Shown: in pieces, positions 38,998-47,270 of the stretch
Layout: every line of letters starts with the position of its first letter
How positions within the stretch are numbered: position 1 is the first letter of the stretch
Assembly: GCF_001187505.1 (NCBI RefSeq)
Contig: NZ_CP012150.1
Coordinates: 2,232,001 to 2,296,000 of the forward strand
DNA length: 64,000 nucleotides
Source of the DNA: Mycolicibacterium goodii
GTDB taxonomy: Bacteria > Actinomycetota > Actinomycetes > Mycobacteriales > Mycobacteriaceae
Reading direction: 5' to 3'
The notes under the pieces: model-generated
Told to the model about the DNA's origin: nothing
What the model saw: only the letters and a program-made list of their open reading frames with translations
Database searches by the model: none
Position numbers and translations under genes: made by a program

Positions 38998-40536
38998 TTG
39001 CACCTTCCTGCCCTTGCCTCGTCCGGTGAAACCCCAGCGGTGAGCCGGAAGGACAAGTTCCTTCTCGGCGGCGTCGCCATGATGGCCGCCACCACCATGG
39101 CGGTGACGCCGGTTGTCCATGACGCGGCCGTCGTTCAGCATGCTCGGACCATCGCCTACGACCTGACCGCGGCGATGGATGCCACGGCCTCACCCCTCGA
39201 GGTCTACGGATCGCTGGTCAACACCACCCTCAGCAACCTGCAGCTCCTGGGCTCCGCGGTGGCAGCGAATCCGGCACCGTTGCTGAGCCAGGTCCTGGAG
39301 AACCAACTCGGGTACGCCGCTAAGTTCGGCGCCGCACTCGAGGCCATCCCGACCTCCCTGGAGACCTGGTACAACGGCGCCAACGGCAAGGCGCGCCTGG
39401 ATCAGGCGCGGGCCGCCCTGGAGGCGGGCGACATCGGCGAGGCCTACCGGTGGTTCAACCACTCCATGTTGTACGCCTTCCAGGGCGCTTTCGGTCCGCT
39501 GATCGCTCCCGGGTTCATCTTGTCGGGCATTCCTCGCGGCGGGACCGAGTACCTGGCAGGCATTCCCGAACAGATCGCGCAGAACCTGACGAATGTGGTT
39601 GCCGCGACCTTCACTTCGAGCGTCGTCGTCAGCGCCCTGTTCCAGGGCGCCTTCGCGACGGTCAGCGGCCCGGCGTTCGAACTCGCTCGGATCGCCGAGG
39701 CATTCACCGGCGCCGTTTCCGCCGGGAACGTGCAGAACGCCGTCAACGTCCTGGCGAACACGCCCGGCATCCTCGTCAATGCGGCCCTCAACGGATTCGA
39801 CTATGCCGATCCCGACCCGGAGTCCGGGACCGGGGGCTACACCGAGTGGCCTGCCCTGCTCACGTTCGCCGAGCCGGGCGAGCAGGGCGGCGCCAGGATC
39901 GTCGCGGGTCTTCTGCAGAACCTGTTGGTGAACATTCCCAAGAGCCTCGCCGACGCCATCGACAACACCCCGGAGCCCGAGCCGACGGTCCTGGCGGCTC
40001 AGCAGCTTTCGGCGGATCCGAGCGTTTCGCCCGCCCTGGAACTGACCGAGGCGGTCACCGAGGCGCAGCAGGTTGCCGGCCCGGCGGTCGTCGCCGGCAA
40101 GACCGAGTCGGCGGTGGAGTCCGCCGGGGTCGAGACCGCGAAGGCCCAGACCGTCGCGACCGAGACCGCGAACGTCGAGACCGCCGCGACCGAAACCGCG
40201 AACGTCGAGGCCGCGGTCGCCGATGCCGAGGCTGCCGCCGGCTCCGCACCGGCAGCCGCCGACGGGGTCAACGCCGGTGACACGACCGAGAGCACGACCG
40301 AGAGCACAGCGAAGAGCGCCGCCAAGAGCACGGCCAAGGCCACGGTGGCCGACCGGATCAAGGCCAAGGTCAAGGAGGCCAGGGAGGCCAGGCAGGCCAA
40401 GCTCAAGGCGGCGAAGGAGGCCAAGGCGGCCAAGCTCAACGCGGCCAAGGAGGCCAAGGAAGCCAAGGCCGCTGCGGACAGCAAGTCCAAGAGCAGCAAC
40501 GAATCCAAGGACGGCTCGGACTCCTCGTCTGAGTAG
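38998..40536 (+). CDS. GjpA-like outer-membrane porin candidate
   Basis: A 512-residue protein. The TTG at 38998 is selected because AGGAG (38988-38992) is well spaced; the in-frame ATG at 38962 lacks this. A hydrophobic segment (about 23-40, LLGGVAMMAATTMAVTPVV) may be an uncleaved signal. The body (about 50-330) is Ala/Asn-rich with IPRGGTEYLAGIPEQIAQNLTN-like amphipathic stretches, as in proteins annotated GjpA in mycobacteria, whose porin function is weakly supported. The tail (about 350-512) is low-complexity, first acidic Thr/Ala/Glu repeats, then a basic Ala/Lys/Glu coiled region. Two iron boxes lie upstream. Confidence 0.6.
   Translation: MHLPALASSGETPAVSRKDKFLLGGVAMMAATTMAVTPVVHDAAVVQHARTIAYDLTAAMDATASPLEVYGSLVNTTLSNLQLLGSAVAANPAPLLSQVLENQLGYAAKFGAALEAIPTSLETWYNGANGKARLDQARAALEAGDIGEAYRWFNHSMLYAFQGAFGPLIAPGFILSGIPRGGTEYLAGIPEQIAQNLTNVVAATFTSSVVVSALFQGAFATVSGPAFELARIAEAFTGAVSAGNVQNAVNVLANTPGILVNAALNGFDYADPDPESGTGGYTEWPALLTFAEPGEQGGARIVAGLLQNLLVNIPKSLADAIDNTPEPEPTVLAAQQLSADPSVSPALELTEAVTEAQQVAGPAVVAGKTESAVESAGVETAKAQTVATETANVETAATETANVEAAVADAEAAAGSAPAAADGVNAGDTTESTTESTAKSAAKSTAKATVADRIKAKVKEAREARQAKLKAAKEAKAAKLNAAKEAKEAKAAADSKSKSSNESKDGSDSSSE
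40151..40210 (+). repeat. 30-bp tandem duplication in the GjpA-like gene
   Basis: Two near-identical 30-base units encode ATETANVETA and ATETANVEAA. They lie in the low-complexity tail and suggest slippage-driven expansion. Confidence 0.6.
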
Positions 40537-40553
40537 TCAGCGCTTCCGCGTCG

Positions 40554-40582
40554 CTGGGCCCCATCCGCCGGGTGGGGCCCAG
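40554..40582 (+). terminator. Terminator after the GjpA-like gene
   Basis: CTGGGCCCCA (40554-40563) pairs with TGGGGCCCAG (40573-40582) across a nine-base loop, followed by TTCCGTTTT. The opposite gene ends at 40620, so it may serve both directions. Confidence 0.8.
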
Positions 40583-40619
40583 TTCCGTTTTCACCGGCTC
40601 GAAGCACCGACCGATCCGG

Positions 40620-41390
40620 TCAACCGACCTGCGAGTCGATGAACTCCACGATGGTCGCGGCCACCTCACGATGCATCGACTCGTTGAGGATGTCGTGGCG
40701 GGCGCCACGGAACTCCTTGAGCTGCAGGGCTGCTATCTGCTCGGCGTAGGCACGCACGGCGTCCACCGGCGCGATCACGTCGGCCGAGCCGTGCACCGCC
40801 AGCGTCGGCACCTTCAGCTTGGGCAGTTCGAGTCCGAACCGGTCCCAGGCGCGGTCGAGTTCGCGGGTCAGCGGTGCGCCGTCGGCGTCGACGAAGGCCA
40901 GCGGATCGTTCTCCATCGAGTCGCGGTAGAACGGGTCGCTCGACAGCCAGCTCGGGTCCAGGTCCAAAGACGTGTCCGCGTCGAGCATTTCGGGGATCGG
41001 CACCAGCGGTGCGCCGGAGATGATTCCGGCCCGGTACCGGTCCGGCGCACCGAGCAGGCGGAACAGCGTCACCACCGATCCGAACGAGTGTCCTTGCGCG
41101 ATGAGCGGCAGTCCCGGATGGCGCCGTTCGGCCAGCACGGTCAACGACTCGGCCAGTGCCGAACTGTCCTCGATCTTTCCGAAGTCCCCGCGCGTGCCCG
41201 GCGTGAGGCCGTGACCGAACTGGTCGACGGCCCACAGGTCGATGCCCGCGGCGTTGAGCGTGAATCCGTACCGGTGGTAGAGGCCCGTGTGCTCGCCGAA
41301 CCCGTGCAGGAAGATCACCGCGGCGCGCGGGTCGGGTGCCGGCCAGTGCCGGTAGTAGGCGCGGCCGCGCGGATGGTCGACGAAAGGCAT
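40620..41390 (-). CDS. Alpha/beta hydrolase, monoacylglycerol lipase type
   Basis: A 256-residue hydrolase of the serine aminopeptidase S33/monoglyceride lipase group. The oxyanion region is FLHGFGEHTGLY, the nucleophile lies in QGHSFGSVV, the acid in HGSADVIAP and the base in GARHDILNE. The ATG at 41390 (MPFVDHPRGRAYY) is preferred over an extended frame. It probably cleaves short or mono-acyl esters; no signal peptide. It follows the methyltransferase by four bases, so they may share a transcript. Confidence 0.82.
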   Translation of the reverse strand: MPFVDHPRGRAYYRHWPAPDPRAAVIFLHGFGEHTGLYHRYGFTLNAAGIDLWAVDQFGHGLTPGTRGDFGKIEDSSALAESLTVLAERRHPGLPLIAQGHSFGSVVTLFRLLGAPDRYRAGIISGAPLVPIPEMLDADTSLDLDPSWLSSDPFYRDSMENDPLAFVDADGAPLTRELDRAWDRFGLELPKLKVPTLAVHGSADVIAPVDAVRAYAEQIAALQLKEFRGARHDILNESMHREVAATIVEFIDSQVG

Positions 41391-41394
41391 GTCT

Positions 41395-42198
41395 TTACTG
41401 CAGCAATGTCGCGCCGCGACCGCAAGGGTTTGCATCGCCTGGCGGGCGGTGGGGCGTGCACAGCAGCGCGATCGCGTCATTCTCGGCGTCGACCCCACCG
41501 GTGCCGATGTGCTGCGCCAACCGCATCCGCAGCTGCGCGCGGGTGCGGTCGGGCAGGGTGAGGATGTTGGAGTAGGTGCACGCCATGTTGATCCAGTGAT
41601 TGGTGTCGTAGTGGTGCCGCTGCACCGCGGTGCTGCGCGCGACGGTGAACCCGCCCTGCTCGATCATCGCCGACACCGCGGCTTCCCGGTTGGGGTCGAC
41701 TGCCCGCAGGTCGGTGGTTTCGAGGAATTCGGAGTACACCTCGTCGAGCGCGGACTGCGTCGGCGACACGGGTGTGATGCGGTTCCACATCAACGCCAGC
41801 ACACCGCCGGGGCGCAGGATCGCCGCGACCTTCGGCAGCGCCCGGCGGGGCTCCACCCAGTGGAACGACGAGGCGAACACCACCAGATCGAAGCTGCGGC
41901 CTGCCGGGTCCCAGTCCTCGAACGTGGCGAGTTCGACGGTGAGCCCTTTGTCCCGGGCCAGTTGCGCCATCCGTGGATCCGGTTCCACCGCAAGAACTTC
42001 GGCGCCCGCGTCGCGCAACTGCTGCGACGCGATACCGGTTCCGGCGCCGACGTCGAGGACGCTGACATGGTCGGCGCGGACCAGGCCGGCGATCAACTCG
42101 TCGGGGTACCGGGGCCGGTAGCGGTCGTAGTCGTGCGCGGCACCGCCGAAGGAATCGGCGCGGGTGCGATCGGTGTGGTAGGAGATGTCATCCGGCAT
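41395..42198 (-). CDS. Class I SAM-dependent methyltransferase
   Basis: A 267-residue methyltransferase of the UbiE/methyltransferase-11 type. Motif I is VLDVGAGTGIA, the acidic loop VEPDPRM follows, and the SFHWVEP and LRPGGVLALMW post-motifs fit. The substrate is unknown. The ATG at 42198 avoids overlap with the LysR gene, although an ATG at 42234 is possible. Confidence 0.8.
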   Translation of the reverse strand: MPDDISYHTDRTRADSFGGAAHDYDRYRPRYPDELIAGLVRADHVSVLDVGAGTGIASQQLRDAGAEVLAVEPDPRMAQLARDKGLTVELATFEDWDPAGRSFDLVVFASSFHWVEPRRALPKVAAILRPGGVLALMWNRITPVSPTQSALDEVYSEFLETTDLRAVDPNREAAVSAMIEQGGFTVARSTAVQRHHYDTNHWINMACTYSNILTLPDRTRAQLRMRLAQHIGTGGVDAENDAIALLCTPHRPPGDANPCGRGATLLQ

Positions 42199-42211
42199 GG
42201 AATGTGAAACG

Positions 42212-43123
42212 TTATCGGATGCCCAGAAGTGCATCCTGCTGGTGGGCCATCCGATCGTGGATCGCCTCGACCACGGCCGCGACCACCGGGCGGCGCAGCG
42301 TCTCGGCGCGCGCCACCATCCAGTAACTCAGGCGCACCGAGACCGTCTCGGGCAGCACGCGGACCAGATCGTCGTGCCGATCGGCCATGAAACACGGCAG
42401 CAGGCCGATCCCGGCCGCCGCGCGGGTGGCCTCGACATGGACGAACACATTGGTCGACGTCACCGATTCGTGCATGGCGGGGGCGAAACTCGGCGCCAGG
42501 TCGAGGTCGTCGACCTGCAGCATCGAGTCGATGAAGTACACCAGCGGGTACCGCGCGAGGTCGGCGACGTCCTGCGGCGTCCCGTGCTCGGCGAGGTAGT
42601 CGTGCGCCCCGTAGAGGCCAAGGCAGTAGTCCCCGAGCCGGATCGCCTCGGCGCGACGCACCTGCGGTGCGCCCACCACGATCTCCAGGTCCAGGCTCGT
42701 GCGTTGTTGCGACGCCCGGCGGGTGGTGGCCACGAGTTCGACGGCGATGCGCGGGTGCTGACGCTGCACCTGGGCGGCGGCGGGCGCGGCGATGTAGGCA
42801 CTGAACCCGTCGGTCGCCGAGATCCGCACCACGCCCTCGAGTTGTCGGCGGTTTTCGGCGGCCAGTGAGGTCACCGCGGCCTCGACGGCCTCGGCCGCGG
42901 CGAGCGCGTCGTGGCCCAGATCGGTGAGCTCCCACCCGCCCGTGCCGCGGGTCAGCACGCGCCCGCCGATGGCCTCCTCGAGCGCGGCGATGCGTCGCGA
43001 GATTGTCGTGTGGTTGATGCCGAGTTCGTCGGCCGCGGTGGTGTAGCGACCGGTGCGGCCGACGGCGAGCAATACCAGGAGGTCATCGGCGCTGGGGCGG
43101 GTCGGCGCGGGCACATCAGCCAT
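42212..43123 (-). CDS. LysR-family regulator of the ketone-body operon (predicted)
   Basis: A 303-residue LysR protein with an N-terminal winged helix (FAVGR-like LLAVGRTGRYTTAADELGINHTTISRRIAALEE) and an effector domain. It is divergent from the transporter-dehydrogenase-synthetase operon and a 16-base palindrome abuts its start, so it probably controls that operon and itself. The ligand may be 3-hydroxybutyrate or acetoacetate; this is inferred from context only. Confidence 0.85.
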   Translation of the reverse strand: MADVPAPTRPSADDLLVLLAVGRTGRYTTAADELGINHTTISRRIAALEEAIGGRVLTRGTGGWELTDLGHDALAAAEAVEAAVTSLAAENRRQLEGVVRISATDGFSAYIAAPAAAQVQRQHPRIAVELVATTRRASQQRTSLDLEIVVGAPQVRRAEAIRLGDYCLGLYGAHDYLAEHGTPQDVADLARYPLVYFIDSMLQVDDLDLAPSFAPAMHESVTSTNVFVHVEATRAAAGIGLLPCFMADRHDDLVRVLPETVSVRLSYWMVARAETLRRPVVAAVVEAIHDRMAHQQDALLGIR

Positions 43124-43124
43124 A

Positions 43125-43140
43125 TCTGCATTTTTGCAGA
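43125..43140. promoter_or_regulatory. Palindromic LysR operator candidate
   Basis: TCTGCATTTTTGCAGA: arms TCTGCA/TGCAGA around TTTT, starting two bases upstream of the LysR ATG. Size and T-N-A ends fit LysR boxes; it would be an autoregulatory site about 127 bases from the MHS transporter start. Confidence 0.6.
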
Positions 43141-43267
43141 CTCGTGGTGCACTCATGGGCATTGCGACCGGGTCACTCGTGCAGGAATACTCACCAGAAG
43201 CTGTCGCGGGCGTCACAGCTCTCGCAGTGGATGACCCACGCCATATCTATGCCGTAAGGAGTCGCTG

Positions 43268-44596
43268 ATGAGCGCGCCCATACCGACCGGGCTCCGCCGA
43301 GTCGTCGTCGCATCGATGGCAGGCACGGTGGTCGAGTGGTACGAGTTCTTCCTGTACGGAACCGCCGCCACGCTGGTGTTCAACAAGGTGTTCTTCGCCC
43401 AGGGCGGTGACGCGCTCGACGCGATCCTCGCGGCCTTCATCACCTACGCCGTCGGCTTCATCGCCCGCCCGCTCGGCGGCATCGTGTTCGGCCACTACGG
43501 CGACAAGTTCGGCCGCAAGAAGCTGCTGCAGTTCTCGCTGCTGCTCGTGGGTGCGGCGACCTTCCTGATGGGCTGCCTGCCCACGTTCGGGCAGATCGGC
43601 TATCTGGCACCGACCCTGCTGGTGGTCCTGCGGTTCATCCAGGGCTTCGCGGTCGGCGGCGAATGGGGCGGCGCGGTGCTGCTCGTGGCCGAGCACAGCC
43701 CGAACCGCAGCCGCGGCTTCTGGGCGAGTTGGCCGCAGGCCGGCGTCCCGGTCGGCAACATGCTGGCGACCGTCGTGCTGCTGGTGCTCAACGGCCTGCT
43801 GTCCGACGCGGCGTTCCTGTCCTGGGGTTGGCGCGTCGCATTCTGGCTGTCGGCGGTGGTGGTGCTGATCGGCTACTACATCCGCACCAAGGTCACCGAC
43901 GCGCCGATCTTCGTTGCCGCGCAACAGGAAGCCGAGCGCATCAAGGCCAGCTCGTTCAACGCGATCGAGGTTCTCCGGCTCTACCCGCGCGGTGTGATCA
44001 CCGCGATGGGCCTGCGGTTCGGCGAGAACATCATGTACTACCTGGTGGTCACCTTCTCCATCACCTATCTCGCCCAGCACGTGAAGGCCGACACCAACTC
44101 GATCCTGTGGTACCTGCTGGTCGCGCACGCCGTGCACTTCCTGGCCGTGCCGACCGCGGGTTGGCTGTCCGACCGCTACGGCAGGCGGCCGGTGTACTTC
44201 GTCGGTGCCGTCGCCGCGACCACCTGGGGTTTCTTCGCCTACCCGATGATGGACACCGGCCAGTACGCGGTGGTCACCCTCGCGGTCACCCTCGGCCTGG
44301 TGATCCACGCGCTCATGTACGCCCCGCAGCCGGCCATCATGGCCGAGATGTTCCCGACCCGCATGCGGTATTCGGGTGTGTCCCTTGGCTATCAGGTGAC
44401 CTCGATCGTGGCCGGATCACTGGCCCCGATCATCGCGGTGTGGCTGCTGAAGACGTTCAACTCGTCGGTGCCGATCGCGATCTACCTGGCGATCGCTGCG
44501 ATCGTCACCCTGGTCTCGGTGATCGCCGCGCGTGAGACCAAGGGCATCGACCTGGCCGACATCGACGCCGCCGATGTGGAACGGGTGCGCGCGTGA
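43268..44596 (+). CDS. MHS-family (MFS) proton symporter
   Basis: A 442-residue major facilitator with 12 hydrophobic segments. MHS-type marks are GTVVEWYEFFLYGTAATLVF, PLGGIVFGHYGDKFGRKK and FIQGFAVGGEWGGAVLLVAEH. Relatives move proline/betaine, citrate, shikimate or alpha-ketoglutarate; being first in a 3-hydroxybutyrate operon suggests uptake of 3-hydroxybutyrate or acetoacetate. The ATG is preceded by AAGGAG, and the stop overlaps the next start (GTGA). Confidence 0.87.
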   Translation: MSAPIPTGLRRVVVASMAGTVVEWYEFFLYGTAATLVFNKVFFAQGGDALDAILAAFITYAVGFIARPLGGIVFGHYGDKFGRKKLLQFSLLLVGAATFLMGCLPTFGQIGYLAPTLLVVLRFIQGFAVGGEWGGAVLLVAEHSPNRSRGFWASWPQAGVPVGNMLATVVLLVLNGLLSDAAFLSWGWRVAFWLSAVVVLIGYYIRTKVTDAPIFVAAQQEAERIKASSFNAIEVLRLYPRGVITAMGLRFGENIMYYLVVTFSITYLAQHVKADTNSILWYLLVAHAVHFLAVPTAGWLSDRYGRRPVYFVGAVAATTWGFFAYPMMDTGQYAVVTLAVTLGLVIHALMYAPQPAIMAEMFPTRMRYSGVSLGYQVTSIVAGSLAPIIAVWLLKTFNSSVPIAIYLAIAAIVTLVSVIAARETKGIDLADIDAADVERVRA

Positions 44597-45339
44597 CGGA
44601 TCTGGCCGGTCGCAAGGCGCTCGTGACGGGTGCGGCCAGCGGTATCGGCGCGGCCTGTGTGCGTGAGCTCGCCGCGCGTGGAGCCGCGGTCACCGTCGCC
44701 GACATCGACGCCGAAGGTGCCGACGCGCTCGCTGCCGAGGTCGGCGGAACCTCGTGGGCCGTCGACCTTCTCGACGTGGGCGCCCTGGAGACGGTGGAAC
44801 TCGACGTCGACATCCTGGTGAACAACGCCGGGGTGCAGAGCATCAACCCGATCGAGGAGTTCCCGCCGGAGAAGTTCCGGATGCTCATGGCGTTGATGGT
44901 GGAGGCTCCGTTCCTGCTCGTCCGCGCATCGCTGCCGCACATGTACCGGCAGCGCTTCGGGCGCATCATCAACATCTCGTCGGTGCACGGTCTGCGTGCC
45001 TCCGAGTACAAGGTCGGCTACGTCACCGCCAAACACGCCCTTGAGGGGCTGTCGAAGGTGACCGCGCTCGAAGGTGCTCCGCATCAGGTGACCAGCAACT
45101 GCATCAATCCCGGGTATGTTCGGACACCGCTGGTCACCAAACAGATTGCCGACCAGGCCCGCATCCACGGCATCCCGGAGGATGATGTGGTTGCGGAGAT
45201 CTTGCTGAAGGAGAGCGCGATCAAACAACTGGTCGAGCCGGAAGAGGTTGCCGCGCTGGTGGGTTGGTTGGCTTCGCCGTCGGCGCGGATGGTGACCGGG
45301 GCGTCGTACACGATGGATGGAGGATGGAGCGCGCGATGA
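44593..45339 (+). CDS. 3-hydroxybutyrate dehydrogenase (SDR)
   Basis: A 248-residue short-chain dehydrogenase, NAD-binding TGAASGIG, LVNNAGVQ, catalytic Ser in NISSVHGL and YVTAKHA with Tyr-Lys. The NISSVHGLRAS, NCINPGYVRTPLV and GASYTMDGGWSAR stretches are those of D-3-hydroxybutyrate dehydrogenase. It would oxidise 3-hydroxybutyrate to acetoacetate for the downstream synthetase. Overlaps both neighbours by four bases. Confidence 0.87.
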   Translation: MTDLAGRKALVTGAASGIGAACVRELAARGAAVTVADIDAEGADALAAEVGGTSWAVDLLDVGALETVELDVDILVNNAGVQSINPIEEFPPEKFRMLMALMVEAPFLLVRASLPHMYRQRFGRIINISSVHGLRASEYKVGYVTAKHALEGLSKVTALEGAPHQVTSNCINPGYVRTPLVTKQIADQARIHGIPEDDVVAEILLKESAIKQLVEPEEVAALVGWLASPSARMVTGASYTMDGGWSAR

Positions 45340-47270
45340 CCACACCACAGTGGGAACCGACGCAGGACGACATCGATGCGGCGCGGGTCACCGACTTCGC
45401 GCGGTACATCGAATCCCGCACGGGGATCAGCGCGCCGGACTACCGGACGCTGTGGCAGTGGTCGGTCGATGAACCGGGCGCGTTCTGGGCCGCGCTGTGG
45501 GACTACTTCGACCTCGGTGAACGCCCCGACGACGTGCTCACCGCCGCGCAGATGCCGGGCGCGCGCTGGTTCCCTGGCGTCAAGCTCAACTACGTCGACC
45601 AGGTCAAGCGCAATGCGCGCACCGACCGACCGGCGATCCTCTACGTCGCCGAGGGCGGTGCGGTCACCGAGCTGTCGTGGAAGGAACTGCTCGGGCGCAC
45701 CGCGGCGTTCGCCGACGCGCTGCTGTCGCTCGGGGTGAAGCCGGGTGACCGGGTGGCGGGCTACCTGCCGAACATCCCCGAGGCGATCATCGCGTTCCTG
45801 GCCACCGCGAGCATCGGCGCGATCTGGAGTGCCTGCGGGCAGGACTACACGGCCAAGGCCGCGCTCGACCGTCTCGGCCAGCTCGAACCCACGGTGCTGG
45901 TGACCGCGGACGGCTACCACTTCGCAGGCAAGACGCATGACAAGACCGAGGACATCACCGCGCTGCGCGACGGGCTGCCCACCCTCAAGGCCTCGGTGCT
46001 GGTGTCGCGGCTGGGCGAGGCCCGGCCCGACTGGTTGGACTGGGCGCAGCTGAGCACGCCCGGGCCCGGCGAACTCACCACCGCCGCGGTCGATTTCGAC
46101 CACCCGCTGTGGGTGCTCTACTCCTCGGGCACCACCGGGCTGCCCAAGGGCATCATGCACGGCCACGGTGGCGTGCTCGTCGAACACCTCAAAGCCGTTG
46201 CCCTGCAGAACAACATCGGCCCCGCCGACACCTTCTTCTGGTACACCAGCCCGAGCTGGATGATGTGGAACTTCCAGGTGGCCGGGCTGCTCGTCGGGGC
46301 CACCATCGTCTGCTACGACGGCAGCCCCACCTACCCGCAGGCCGATGCGCTGTGGGACATCTCGGCCAAGATCGGTGTCACGGTACTCGGCACCAGCCCC
46401 GGCTATGTGCTGGCCTGCTCGAAGGCCGGCGCCGTACCGCGCAAGGAGCATGATCTCTCGGCGCTGAAAGTCGTTGGTATCACGGGGTCGTCGTTGCCGC
46501 CGTCGTCGGCGCTGTGGTTGCGGGACAATGCCGGCGAACGCGTGCAGGTCGCGTCCATCAGCGGCGGCACCGATGTGGTGTCGGCGTTCATCGGCGGTGT
46601 GCCCACCGTTGCGGTGTGGCCGGGCGAACTGTCGGCGCCCTACCTCGGGGCCGCGATCGACTCGTGGGACGAGAACGGCAAGCCGGTGCGCGGCGAGGTC
46701 GGTGAACTCGTCATCACCAAGCCGCTGCCGTCGATGCCGATCGCGTTCTGGAATGATCCCGACGGAACCCGTTATGAGTCCGCCTATTTCGAGATGTTCC
46801 CGGGGGTGTGGCGCCACGGCGACTGGATCACCCTCACCGACCACGGCAGCATCGTGGTGCACGGCCGTTCCGACTCCACGCTCAACCGCCACGGCATCCG
46901 GATGGGCAGCGCCGACATCTATCAGGCCGTCGAACGGTTGCCCGAGATCGTCGAGGCCCTGGTGATCGGCGCCGAGCAGCCCGACGGCGGCTACTGGATG
47001 CCGCTGTTCGTGGTGCTCGCCGACGGTGTGGAACTCACCGACGAACTGCGCGACCGCATCAACTCGACGATCCGTACCGAGGTGTCACCGCGCCATGTTC
47101 CCGACGAGATTCTCGTCGCCCCCGGGGTGCCACACACCCGCACCGGCAAGAAGCTCGAGGTGCCGATCAAGAAGCTCTTCCAGGGTGCCGACCCGGCCAA
47201 GGTCGTCGAACGCAGCGCCGTCGACAACCCGGATCTGCTGCAGTGGTACGTCACGCAGCGTCGAAGGTGA
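45336..47270 (+). CDS. Acetoacetyl-CoA synthetase
   Basis: A 644-residue ANL-superfamily ligase making acetoacetyl-CoA from acetoacetate, ATP and CoA. N-terminal ACAS domain, AMP-binding motif LYSSGTTGLPKGIMHGHGG, SWMMWNFQVAGL, ISGGTDVVSAF, GDWI and GRSDSTLNRHGIRMG, and the C-terminal catalytic Lys region (TRTGKKLEVPIKK). Length and the SGGTDV motif fit acetoacetyl-CoA rather than acetyl-CoA synthetase (AcsA). The ATG at 45336 overlaps the dehydrogenase stop. Completes ketone-body use. Confidence 0.9.
   Translation: MTTPQWEPTQDDIDAARVTDFARYIESRTGISAPDYRTLWQWSVDEPGAFWAALWDYFDLGERPDDVLTAAQMPGARWFPGVKLNYVDQVKRNARTDRPAILYVAEGGAVTELSWKELLGRTAAFADALLSLGVKPGDRVAGYLPNIPEAIIAFLATASIGAIWSACGQDYTAKAALDRLGQLEPTVLVTADGYHFAGKTHDKTEDITALRDGLPTLKASVLVSRLGEARPDWLDWAQLSTPGPGELTTAAVDFDHPLWVLYSSGTTGLPKGIMHGHGGVLVEHLKAVALQNNIGPADTFFWYTSPSWMMWNFQVAGLLVGATIVCYDGSPTYPQADALWDISAKIGVTVLGTSPGYVLACSKAGAVPRKEHDLSALKVVGITGSSLPPSSALWLRDNAGERVQVASISGGTDVVSAFIGGVPTVAVWPGELSAPYLGAAIDSWDENGKPVRGEVGELVITKPLPSMPIAFWNDPDGTRYESAYFEMFPGVWRHGDWITLTDHGSIVVHGRSDSTLNRHGIRMGSADIYQAVERLPEIVEALVIGAEQPDGGYWMPLFVVLADGVELTDELRDRINSTIRTEVSPRHVPDEILVAPGVPHTRTGKKLEVPIKKLFQGADPAKVVERSAVDNPDLLQWYVTQRRR

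Noticed and set aside
45084..46892. Open frame of 602 codons on the - strand
   Set aside because: Antisense to acetoacetyl-CoA synthetase; no motif and no ribosome site.
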